Shown here: piece after piece, positions 7,048 to 13,526 of the stretch | Numbering within the stretch: the first letter of the stretch is position 1 | Layout: every line of letters starts with the position of its first letter | Source: DASXMT01 sp036521415 | Lineage (GTDB): Bacteria; Actinomycetota; Acidimicrobiia; Acidimicrobiales; RAAP-2 | DNA: 17,237 nucleotides | NCBI GenBank assembly: GCA_036521415.1 | Contig: DATDHU010000098.1 | Span: 1-17,237, forward strand | Reading direction: 5' to 3' | Made by a program: the position numbers and the translations under genes | Notes under the pieces: model-generated | Told to the model about the DNA's origin: nothing | Databases searched by the model: none | The model's input: only the letters and a program-made list of their open reading frames with translations

Positions 7048-7092
7048 TGACGAAAGAGCGCCGTTTTCGGGCTGGTTGGCGCTATTTCGTCA
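7048..7092. repeat. Long imperfect inverted repeat / stem-loop between divergent genes
   Basis: TGACGAAA-g-AGCGCC (7048-7062) pairs with GGCGCT-a-TTTCGTCA (7078-7092): 14 of 15 positions match, with a 15-base loop. It lies between the divergent solute-binding protein and amidohydrolase genes, where a terminator has no evident use, and it has no U-tract. A large operator, a DNA-structure element or a mobile-element remnant are options. Confidence 0.75.
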
Positions 7093-7110
7093 TGTGGTCG
7101 TCATGTTGTC
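7089..7110. repeat. 11-bp tandem repeat, two copies, overlapping the hairpin arm
   Basis: GTCATGTGGTC (7089-7099) is followed directly by GTCATGTTGTC (7100-7110), one mismatch. GTCA recurs again at 7108-7111. The array starts inside the right arm of the large inverted repeat and lies about 36 bases upstream of the candidate -35 of the amidohydrolase gene, a fitting place for an activator on one face of the helix. Confidence 0.6.
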
Positions 7111-7145
7111 ACCCTCTGAGCCTCGGAAATGCTCAGGCCTAGAGA

Positions 7146-7173
7146 TTGCCCTCGACCTGTATTAGCGTAATCT
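7146..7173 (+). promoter_or_regulatory. Promoter candidate for the D-aminoacylase-like gene
   Basis: TTGCCC (7146-7151), 16-base spacer, TAATCT (7168-7173). The -10 keeps the TAnnnT core. Transcription would begin near 7180, leaving a leader of about 33 bases before the GTG start at 7213 and including its ribosome-binding site. Confidence 0.4.
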
Positions 7174-7212
7174 TCAAGACAATGGAATGGCAAGCACATG
7201 GAGGTGAGGTCC

Positions 7213-8910
7213 GTGGGCGATGTGCTCATTCGGGGCGGGAGCATCATCGATGGGACGGGCGCCGACGCCTTCGCCGGTGACGTCCGCATTCACGACGGAC
7301 GCATCGTGGAATTGGGATCGGGGTTGCGGCTCGGCGGCGAGACCGAACTCGACGCTGCCGGGGCCGTCGTGGCCCCGGGCTTCATCGATACCCACACCCA
7401 TTTCGATCCGTCCGTCTTTTGGGAGCCCAGCGCAGACCCGATGCCCCAGCACGGGGTGACGACCGTGTTGACCGGGAACTGCTCACTCTCCCTCGCGCCG
7501 CTTCGGGCCGAGCACCGGGACGAACTGAGCAGTGTGTTCGCCTATATCGAGGACTTGCCGCCGCGTGCCTTCGAAACGGCCATCCCGTGGTCGTGGGAGA
7601 CCTTTGCCGAATACCGCACGGCGCTGGAGAAGATGGGCTTTGGGGTCAACCTCGCACCGCTGGTCGGCCATACGCCGTTGCGGCTCTTCGTCATGGGAGC
7701 GGAAGCGTGGGAGCGGGTGGCCACCGACGACGAAATCGTCCAGTTGGCCACTCTGCTCGATGATTCACTGGCGGCCGGGGCGTTCGGGCTCTCGACCTCC
7801 TTCCTCGACCGGGACGTGGATAACCGGCTGGTGCCCTCCCAGTTCGCCGACGACGCCGAATTGGGTGCCCTCTTCGACGTGCTCGGGCGGCGCCAGCGGG
7901 TCTTGGAGTTCGTCCCGGACTTCACCAACCAGCCCGACGGCACCCGGGAGGGGATCGTGCGTATGGGCAGGCTGTGTGGACCGCGTGATGTGGTGTTGAC
8001 CTGGAACCTCTTGACGCTCCAGGCCATGGACGAAGGCCGCCTGGGCCGTGATCTGTTGCAGCTCACCGAAGAACAGGTGGCAGCTGGGCTGCGCGTCTTC
8101 CCCCAGGTCTCGCCCCGGCCCTTCGATCTCAAGATCAACTGGGACGCCAGCCTCTCTTTCATGGGATTGCCCGACGGCTGGCACCAGGTGATCATCACCC
8201 ACGGGTCCGACAAGCGGCGTCTGTTGGAGGACCAACAGTGGCGCACGGTGGCCAGGAATGAGTGGGAAGCGGTCACCCGCTCGTTCGCGTTCCCACACCG
8301 AGAACCCGAGATGGTCCGGTTCATCTCCGTGACCCGAAACGAACAGCAACGCTGGGTCGGGCGGACCCTGGCCGATCTGGTGGCTGAGCGCGGGGGCCAC
8401 CCGTCCGACGTCCTGGCCGATTGGGTGTTGGAGAACGACTGCAATCCCGGCGTGCTGGCTATGGGCTTGGCCAACGGCGATCCTGCCGGTGTGGCCGAGT
8501 TGGTCAACCATCCGGCCACCATCGTGTCGGCCAGTGACGCCGGGGCGCATCTCGAAATGATGTGCGCCGCCGGTGACACCACGCTGCTGCTCACCCGTCA
8601 TGTCCGGGAGCGTGATGACCTCTCGCTCGAGCAGGCCGTGCATGAGCTGACCGGTCGCCAGGCCGATGTCTTCGGTTTCGCCGATCGTGGACGGCTGGCC
8701 GTGGGGGCCCATGCCGACCTGACCGTCTTCGCCCTGGACGACCTGGCCTGGTCGGACGCTGAGTTCGTCGACGACGTACCGCAAGGCGGCGGGCGCATGC
8801 GGCGACCGGCCGGCGGTTATCGCTACACCATCGTCGGAGGCACGGTCGTCCAGGAGGCGGGGCAACTGACGGGAGCACATCCCGGCGGTCTTTTGAGTGC
8901 GGGGCGCTGA
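7213..8910 (+). CDS. D-aminoacylase-like amidohydrolase (N-acyl-D-amino-acid deacylase family)
   Basis: A 565-residue member of the urease-like amidohydrolase superfamily, cytoplasmic. The N-terminal beta domain opens VLIRGGSIIDGTGADAFAGDVRIHDGRI; the barrel follows with APGFIDTHTHFD (His61, His63), GNCS with Cys90 (a metal ligand in D-aminoacylases), VGHTPLR (His153), and SDAGAH near the end (Asp442, His446). The segments where D-aminoacylases carry two further His ligands read EFVPDF (about 232-237) and LTWNLL (about 262-267), without His, so the metal site or reaction may differ. GGAGGTGAG at 7200-7208 favours the GTG at 7213; ATG at 7198 overlaps that site and would add five residues. It heads a plus-strand series with the SDR, cupin and ligase. 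Hydrolysis of an amide, or of a lactone made by the monooxygenase, is possible; substrate unknown. Confidence 0.88.
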   Translation: MGDVLIRGGSIIDGTGADAFAGDVRIHDGRIVELGSGLRLGGETELDAAGAVVAPGFIDTHTHFDPSVFWEPSADPMPQHGVTTVLTGNCSLSLAPLRAEHRDELSSVFAYIEDLPPRAFETAIPWSWETFAEYRTALEKMGFGVNLAPLVGHTPLRLFVMGAEAWERVATDDEIVQLATLLDDSLAAGAFGLSTSFLDRDVDNRLVPSQFADDAELGALFDVLGRRQRVLEFVPDFTNQPDGTREGIVRMGRLCGPRDVVLTWNLLTLQAMDEGRLGRDLLQLTEEQVAAGLRVFPQVSPRPFDLKINWDASLSFMGLPDGWHQVIITHGSDKRRLLEDQQWRTVARNEWEAVTRSFAFPHREPEMVRFISVTRNEQQRWVGRTLADLVAERGGHPSDVLADWVLENDCNPGVLAMGLANGDPAGVAELVNHPATIVSASDAGAHLEMMCAAGDTTLLLTRHVRERDDLSLEQAVHELTGRQADVFGFADRGRLAVGAHADLTVFALDDLAWSDAEFVDDVPQGGGRMRRPAGGYRYTIVGGTVVQEAGQLTGAHPGGLLSAGR

Positions 8911-8991
8911 CGTCTGCTCGCACATCCATGAACGGTGGGCGACAGGGCGAAGAGTATCCCGATGGCCTCCGACCGAATGGGGAGAGTCAAT

Positions 8992-9033
8992 ATGATGACA
9001 ATTGAAATGCTGGCAAAGGGTCGGGCCCGATGA
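8992..9033 (+). CDS. 13-residue upstream ORF coupled to the SDR start
   Basis: A short reading frame MMTIEMLAKGRAR with a strong GGGGAG site (8979-8984) seven bases before its ATG. Its TGA stop overlaps the SDR start codon as ATGA (9030-9033). The SDR itself has only a poorly spaced AAAGGG inside this frame (9015-9020), so ribosomes ending here could re-initiate on the SDR. There is no run of one amino acid that would suggest classical attenuation. It may be a coupling leader or a chance frame; the precise ATGA overlap favours coupling. Confidence 0.45.
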   Translation: MMTIEMLAKGRAR

Positions 9034-9860
9034 GCGGCCGCGTCGAGGGCAAGGTGGCCTTCGTCACGGGAGCAGCTCGGGGGCAGGGACGCAGTCACGC
9101 CGTCCGATTGGCCGAAGAGGGGGCCGACATCGTGGCCGTGGATATCTGCGCCCAGGTCGACTCGGTGGACTACCCGGGGGCCACGCCGGACGATCTGGCC
9201 GAGACGGTGGCCCAGGTGGAGGCCCTCGATCGGCGCATCGTGGCCGCACCGGCCGACGTGCGCGACCTGGCGTGCCTCTCCAGCGTGCTCCACCAGGCGG
9301 TGGCCTCGCTGGGTCGGCTCGATATCGTCTGCGCCAATGCCGGCATCTATTCGCAGGGGCGTTTGGCCGACATGCCCGAGGCGACATGGCGGGACATGAT
9401 CGACATCAACCTGACCGGGGTCTGGCACACCTGCCGGGCCGCCACACCTCATCTGATCGCCGCCGGCGGCGGGTCGATGATCTTGACCAGTTCGGCGGTA
9501 GGCCTCCGGGCGGCCGCCAACGTCGGTCACTACGGGTCGGCCAAGCACGGCGTGGTGGGATTGATGCGCACGTTGGCCCTCGAGTTGGCCCCCGACATGA
9601 TCCGGGTGAACAGCCTGCATCCGACGGCGGTGGACACGGACATGATCCAGAACGAGTCGCTCTACCGGCTTATGGCGCCCGATGTCGAGCACCCCACCCG
9701 GGAGGACGTTGCGCCGGTGCTGCAGTCGCTTAACGCGCTGCCCATCCCCTGGGTGGAACCGATCGATATCTCGAACGCCATGTTGTTCTTGGCCTCGGAC
9801 GAGGCCCGCTACGTCACCGGCGTCACACTTCCCGTTGATGCCGGGATGACGATCAAGTAA
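9030..9860 (+). CDS. SDR oxidoreductase, mycofactocin-coupled type
   Basis: A 276-residue short-chain dehydrogenase. The opening GRVEGKVAFVTGAARGQGRSHAVRLAEEGADIVAVDIC (3-40) is the hallmark of mycofactocin-coupled SDRs, whose nicotinamide cofactor stays bound and is re-oxidised by mycofactocin rather than exchanged. The nucleotide motif is TGAARGQG (13-20). The catalytic set is Asn127, Ser155, Tyr168 and Lys172 with standard 13- and 4-residue spacing. An insertion after strand two (about 41-68, VDSVDYPGATPDDLAETV) and the HPTAVDTDMIQN block after the active site also fit that subgroup. It would oxidise an alcohol to an aldehyde or ketone. No mycofactocin biosynthesis gene is in the window, so these would have to be elsewhere. 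The start is the ATG fused to the upstream ORF stop. The cupin and ligase follow on the same strand. Confidence 0.9.
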   Translation: MSGRVEGKVAFVTGAARGQGRSHAVRLAEEGADIVAVDICAQVDSVDYPGATPDDLAETVAQVEALDRRIVAAPADVRDLACLSSVLHQAVASLGRLDIVCANAGIYSQGRLADMPEATWRDMIDINLTGVWHTCRAATPHLIAAGGGSMILTSSAVGLRAAANVGHYGSAKHGVVGLMRTLALELAPDMIRVNSLHPTAVDTDMIQNESLYRLMAPDVEHPTREDVAPVLQSLNALPIPWVEPIDISNAMLFLASDEARYVTGVTLPVDAGMTIK

Positions 9861-9954
9861 CGGCATCGGCATACAGAGCGGTCTCGTCCAGGGTGTCGCA
9901 GAACAGCATGTTGTCCACGTGCTAAGTCCACGCATTAGGAGAGAGGGAGGCATC

Positions 9955-10278
9955 ATGACGAAATCGGAACGGGTGCTCGGCGACATCGCCACGAGGGTCC
10001 TGCTGGAGAACGACCGCGTCAAGATCTGGGAGATGGACCTGGCTCCAGGGGAGGAGTCGGCCATCCACGAACACACCATGGATTACATCTTGGTGGTCAT
10101 CGACGGGGACAGGATCGCCGGTGTCCCCGAGGATGACTCGGCTGGCCTGTACAACGAGTACGTCGAGGTGGACGTCAACCCGGGCGACCACTTCTACATC
10201 GAAAAGGGTGGGGTGGAGACGGCCCGCAACATCGGCCGGAAGCGCTACCGGGAAATTGCCATCGAGCTCAAGGACTGA
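9955..10278 (+). CDS. Small single-domain cupin
   Basis: A 107-residue cupin behind a strong GAGAGGGAGG site. Motif 1, GEESAIHEHTMDYILVVIDGD (32-52), keeps His38 and His40, but the usual Glu is Asp43. In motif 2 (PGDHFYIEKGGVETARNIG, 76-94) the usual metal-binding His is Glu88, so a metal site would be 2-His/2-acid rather than 3-His/1-Glu; that can still bind iron or manganese, or the protein may be non-catalytic. Cupins of this size act as small dioxygenases, isomerases or ligand binders in catabolic clusters. The gene lies 94 bases after the SDR and only four bases before the ligase start, so it is probably co-translated with the ligase. An in-frame ATG at 9919 is upstream of the ribosome-binding site and is not preferred. 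Function not assigned. Confidence 0.8.
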   Translation: MTKSERVLGDIATRVLLENDRVKIWEMDLAPGEESAIHEHTMDYILVVIDGDRIAGVPEDDSAGLYNEYVEVDVNPGDHFYIEKGGVETARNIGRKRYREIAIELKD

Positions 10279-10282
10279 CCGG

Positions 10283-11785
10283 GTGCAGCGCCTCTTGGTC
10301 GGTGAGATCATCACCACAGCCGCGGCGCGCACGCCCGGAGTGCCCGCCGTGGTTGCCGACGGGCGCCAGCTCACCTTTGCCGAAGTGGCTGCCGGGGCCG
10401 AACATCTGGCCTCTGTGCTCGCCGTCCGGGGAGTGGGCCGTGGAGACCGCGTCGCCTGGTGGGGCTACAACACGGTGGACGCCGTGCCCTTGTTCTTCGC
10501 CCTGGCCCACCTGGGGGCGGTCCTGATCCCGGTCAACCCCAACTTCGAGGAGCACGAGACGCGACCCTTGTTCGAATTGGCCGACGCCGCGTTGGTGGTG
10601 ACCGATGATCGACACCACGGCGACGTGACCATCGGCCACCTCTTGGCCACCCCGGCGCCACAGCCCTGGCCCCGAGGTGGTCTGTGGCCCGTGGACGAAG
10701 ACGATCCTCACGTGATCTTCTTCACCAGCGGCACCGCGGGCCAATCCAAAGGCGTTGTCCTCTCGCAACGCACCGAGGTCATACGCTCCATGCTCGGCGG
10801 CATGTCGACCTGGCCCCGCGGCGCCACCATCTGCATGTTCCCTCAGTTCCACATGGCGGGCTGGGCGTCGACACTCGAAGCGTGGCTCTCGAGCGAGACC
10901 GTCGTCTACGTCGATGGGGGCACGCCGGAGGGAATTCTCGACGCCGTGGACCACTACCGGGGCTCCCGTCTCTATTGCATCCCAGCCGTCTGGCGCCGGA
11001 TCCTCGACGTGGACCGGAGCGCCTGGGACCTCTCCTGTTTGGGCCAGGCCGACACCGGCACGTCGGCCACCACCCCGGGACTGCTCGGTGACCTGCGCCG
11101 GGCTTTCGATTGGACTACCACCACCATTACCTACGGGTCCACCGAAGCGGGGTTGGTCACACGCATGTGGCCCCAGGACGTTCTGCGCAAGCACGGTTCG
11201 GTCGGCCCCACTGTGCCCACCGTGCACGCCCGCTTGGAGAACGGCGAGCTGGTCGTGCGCAGCGGGCACCTGGCCTCTGGCTACTTTCGCAATCCCGAGG
11301 CTACGGCCGAGGCGTTCCGGGACGGCTGGTTCTACACGGGCGAGCTAGCCGAACGGGACGACGAAGGCTTCTTGTACATCGTGGGCCGCACCAAGGAGAT
11401 CATCCGCAGCGGGGGTGAGTGGGTGGCCCCGGTGGAAGTGGACGCTGTCCTGCAACGACACCCGGCCATCCTCGAGGTGGCCGTGGCCGGGGTCCCCGAC
11501 GACGACTGGGGCGAGGTGGTCACCGCCTTCGTCGTGCCCCAGCCGGGGGAAATGGTCACGGTGGAGGAGTTGCGTCGGTTCTGCGACGGGAAGCTGACCG
11601 CCTACAAACATCCCCGGCGCCTGGTGGTGGTGGACGTCATACCCCGGACGAGCACCACCGGGCAGATTCAACGCCGGGCACTGACGGCATGGGCCGTGGC
11701 CCACCCTTCGGGCGTCGACACCGACCGGGGGCGCGCCGGGGGTCCGCTCGGCGCCGTCGGTCCTGGCCGGCCGGCGCCAGAGTAG
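10283..11785 (+). CDS. AMP-forming acyl-CoA synthetase (ANL family), Lys-to-Gln variant
   Basis: A 500-residue acid:CoA ligase of the adenylate-forming superfamily. The phosphate loop is TSGTAGQSKG (148-157), the adenine motif YGSTEAG (284-290), and the hinge GRTKEIIRSGGEWV (368-381). Two key positions differ from the norm: the ribose-binding TGD is Thr-Gly-Glu (352-354), and the C-terminal catalytic Lys of PRTxxTGK is Gln461 (PRTSTTGQIQRRAL). A Gly/Pro-rich tail of about 28 residues follows. The GTG start lies four bases after the cupin stop; longer in-frame starts would run into the cupin gene. It ends six bases from the convergent paralogue at 11792-13309, with which it shares LYCIPAVWRR and FHMAGW. 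Role inferred: CoA activation of a pathway acid, unless the Gln has disabled adenylation, in which case thioesterification or another role is possible. Confidence 0.88.
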   Translation: MQRLLVGEIITTAAARTPGVPAVVADGRQLTFAEVAAGAEHLASVLAVRGVGRGDRVAWWGYNTVDAVPLFFALAHLGAVLIPVNPNFEEHETRPLFELADAALVVTDDRHHGDVTIGHLLATPAPQPWPRGGLWPVDEDDPHVIFFTSGTAGQSKGVVLSQRTEVIRSMLGGMSTWPRGATICMFPQFHMAGWASTLEAWLSSETVVYVDGGTPEGILDAVDHYRGSRLYCIPAVWRRILDVDRSAWDLSCLGQADTGTSATTPGLLGDLRRAFDWTTTTITYGSTEAGLVTRMWPQDVLRKHGSVGPTVPTVHARLENGELVVRSGHLASGYFRNPEATAEAFRDGWFYTGELAERDDEGFLYIVGRTKEIIRSGGEWVAPVEVDAVLQRHPAILEVAVAGVPDDDWGEVVTAFVVPQPGEMVTVEELRRFCDGKLTAYKHPRRLVVVDVIPRTSTTGQIQRRALTAWAVAHPSGVDTDRGRAGGPLGAVGPGRPAPE

Positions 11786-11791
11786 TCACGG

Positions 11792-13309
11792 CTAGCCGGG
11801 AGCGGACCTGAGGTCGGCCGTCAGCAGGGATTGGCGCAGTCGAGTCCGTTGCACCTGACCGGTGGCGGCCGTGCGGGGCAGGTGTTCGACGCAGGCGACA
11901 GCCCGCGGGTGCTTGAAGGCAGCCAGCCTCGGGGCCAGGTAGGCGCGCACGGCAGCCACGGTGGGCGCCGCCGCCCCCGGGTGGAGCACGACCACCGCGC
12001 AGACGATCTCGCCCCAGCTGTCGTCGGGCAGGCCGACGACGGCAACCTCGCGGACCCCGGGCAGCCCCTGGATGGCACGCTCGACTTCGCCGGGTACGAC
12101 GGTTTCGCCACCCGAACGGATGATCTCCCGGCGACGCCCCGTGATGGAGAGATAGCCCTCATCGTCCATCACGGCCAGATCGCCAGAGTGGTACCAACCG
12201 TCCTGGAGCACGGCGGCCGTCTCGTCGGCCAGATCGAAATAGCCCGTCATCGCGGTCTCACCCCGAAGACACAGCTCCCCGTCGATGATGGTCGCTTCGA
12301 AGCCGGGGTTGGGCCGACCGATGCTGCCCGGCTTTCGAAAGAGGTCGAAGTCGCCTAACGACGAGGCCACGCCCATTTCCGTCGAGCCGTAGCTGATCGT
12401 GGTCTCAGTGCCCGGGAGGCGGTCCTTGATCTCCAACAGCAGTTGCTCCGAAACGGTGGACGTCCCGGTGAGGGCGTAGCGCAGGCTGGAGATGTCGTGG
12501 GACGTCGTACTGTCAAGGACCCGACGCCACACCGCCGGTATGCAGTACAGCGTGGCCGGACGCCAACGCTCGACCTGGGCCAAGAGATGGTCGCCGTCGG
12601 TCCGGGTCACCAGATGGATCGGTTGGAGGAGGGACCACGAGCACAGGAGAGCATTCCACCCGGCCATGTGGAACAAAGGGAACATGCACAGGTCGCCCCC
12701 GCCACCGGGCGCCACCAGTCGGGTGGCCCCTCCCGTCGGCACTGAGCGCATCCAGCTGGCGTAATGCGAGAGGGCCACCCCTTTGGGCCGACCGGTGCTG
12801 CCACTGGTCAAGAAGATGACGTGGGCCAGGTCGTCCGTCGGGTCGGGACCCTCGAGCGGTCCGGCGCTGGCTGCAGCGGCTTCAGCATCGAGGTCCAGCC
12901 CCGGGCCAACCGGGCCCGTCGTACCGGCGACGAGGAGTCGAAGATCCAATCGATGGGCCAGCTCGGCCGCCGCGTGCAGGTGCGCCAGGTCGGACAACAG
13001 GAGTCGGGGCCGCAGGTACGCCACCACCTCGGCCGCCTCGTCGAACGGGAGTGCGGGGTTGAGCGGGGCGAAGGCGGCTCCGAGTCGCGCCGCGGCGAAG
13101 AATGCGTCCAGGGAGCGCAGGGAGATGTCGGTCCACGAGGCGATCCGGTCACCTTCGGCCAGCCCGATGCCCCGCAGCACCCGGGCGACCTGGTTGGCCC
13201 GGCGGTTGACATCGGAGAACGACACCGTCTCGCCGTCGAGCGATGCGGCAATCGAATGGGGGGAGAGATCGGTCGCCCGCTGGAGGATGCGGCCGACGAG
13301 GAGGTTCAT
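11792..13309 (-). CDS. AMP-forming acyl-CoA synthetase (ANL family), second Lys-to-Gln paralogue
   Basis: A 505-residue ligase with the same architecture as its convergent neighbour. The phosphate loop is TSGSTGRPKG (168-177), the adenine motif YGSTEMG (307-313), an intact ribose-binding Asp in HSGDLA (Asp377), and hinge GRRREIIRSGGETVVPGEVE (391-410). The C-terminal PRTAATGQVQRTRLR again has Gln485 in place of the catalytic Lys. Shared blocks with the neighbour (FPxFHMAGW, LYCIPAVWRR-V/I-LD) mark a recent common ancestor rather than two random FadD proteins. The ATG lies behind AAAGGGG on the minus strand and overlaps, as ATGA, the stop of a short upstream frame that may be a gene remnant. 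The neighbour's stop is six bases away, and no terminator was seen between them. Likely cytoplasmic acid:CoA ligase; substrate unknown. Confidence 0.88.
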   Translation of the reverse strand: MNLLVGRILQRATDLSPHSIAASLDGETVSFSDVNRRANQVARVLRGIGLAEGDRIASWTDISLRSLDAFFAAARLGAAFAPLNPALPFDEAAEVVAYLRPRLLLSDLAHLHAAAELAHRLDLRLLVAGTTGPVGPGLDLDAEAAAASAGPLEGPDPTDDLAHVIFLTSGSTGRPKGVALSHYASWMRSVPTGGATRLVAPGGGGDLCMFPLFHMAGWNALLCSWSLLQPIHLVTRTDGDHLLAQVERWRPATLYCIPAVWRRVLDSTTSHDISSLRYALTGTSTVSEQLLLEIKDRLPGTETTISYGSTEMGVASSLGDFDLFRKPGSIGRPNPGFEATIIDGELCLRGETAMTGYFDLADETAAVLQDGWYHSGDLAVMDDEGYLSITGRRREIIRSGGETVVPGEVERAIQGLPGVREVAVVGLPDDSWGEIVCAVVVLHPGAAAPTVAAVRAYLAPRLAAFKHPRAVACVEHLPRTAATGQVQRTRLRQSLLTADLRSAPG

Positions 13310-13431
13310 GCCCCTTTGAGCTCGCCCAGCGGAGAGGCGCCCCGGGAGATCACCATGTCAACTACCGACCGGCTGGACGGCCGACCGGGCCACTGGCCAC
13401 CGATGCCGGTGATGAGGATCTCGAACTCCAC
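13306..13431 (-). pseudogene. Possible remnant of a 2-oxoacid:acceptor oxidoreductase gamma-type gene
   Basis: A minus-strand frame of 41 codons from a GTG at 13431 starts VEFEILITGIGGQWPGR. Phe-Glu-Ile-Leu-Ile-x-Gly-Ile-Gly-Gly-Gln is how gamma subunits of pyruvate/2-oxoacid/indolepyruvate:ferredoxin oxidoreductases begin, normally followed by Gly and a long domain of about 180 residues. Here the pattern stops after Gln and the rest (to DMVISRGASPLGELKGA) is unrecognised. The stop overlaps the ligase start as ATGA, the mark of a once-coupled operon gene. A 13-bp tandem duplication abuts its start. An internal deletion leaving both ends is my reading. It could also be a small unrelated gene or chance; the frame stays open in the same direction to 13677. 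Confidence 0.35.
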
Positions 13432-13457
13432 CCAAGCACTCCACCCAAGCACTCCAC
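13426..13457. repeat. 13-bp tandem repeat, about 2.5 copies
   Basis: CTCCACCCAAGCA is present at 13426-13438 and 13439-13451, with a partial third unit CTCCAC at 13452-13457. On the minus strand this multiplies a GGTGGAG motif, which resembles a ribosome-binding site, just ahead of the GTG of the possible gene remnant. Confidence 0.8.
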
Positions 13458-13503
13458 GCCGGCACCGCTCGCCGGCCGGGAGCTCAAAATTGCACCCTGG
13501 CGT

Positions 13504-13526
13504 GTGCCTATAACTATTATAAGCAC
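13504..13526. promoter_or_regulatory. 23-bp operator-like palindrome on an AT-rich promoter
   Basis: GTGC-n-TATAA-n3-TTATA-n-GCAC: nine of eleven half-site positions are symmetrical in an otherwise GC-rich region. The inner part contains a perfect TATAAT on the minus strand (13521-13516, towards the ligase) and TATTAT on the plus strand (13515-13520, towards the acyl-CoA dehydrogenases). A weak plus-strand TTGCAC lies at 13490-13495. A TetR-family dimer bound here would cover the -10 regions of both directions. No matching copy was seen elsewhere in the window. Confidence 0.6.

Noticed and set aside
8823..10079. 418-codon minus-strand open frame across the SDR and cupin
   Set aside because: It has no recognisable domain, is His/Gly/Arg-rich, and spans two genes with clear motifs and ribosome-binding sites on the plus strand.
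13354..13513. Plus-strand frame starting MSTTDRLDGRPGHW with a GGGAGA site upstream
   Set aside because: The product is low-complexity and reads through the tandem repeat; the minus-strand frame here has a better motif and an ATGA coupling to the ligase.
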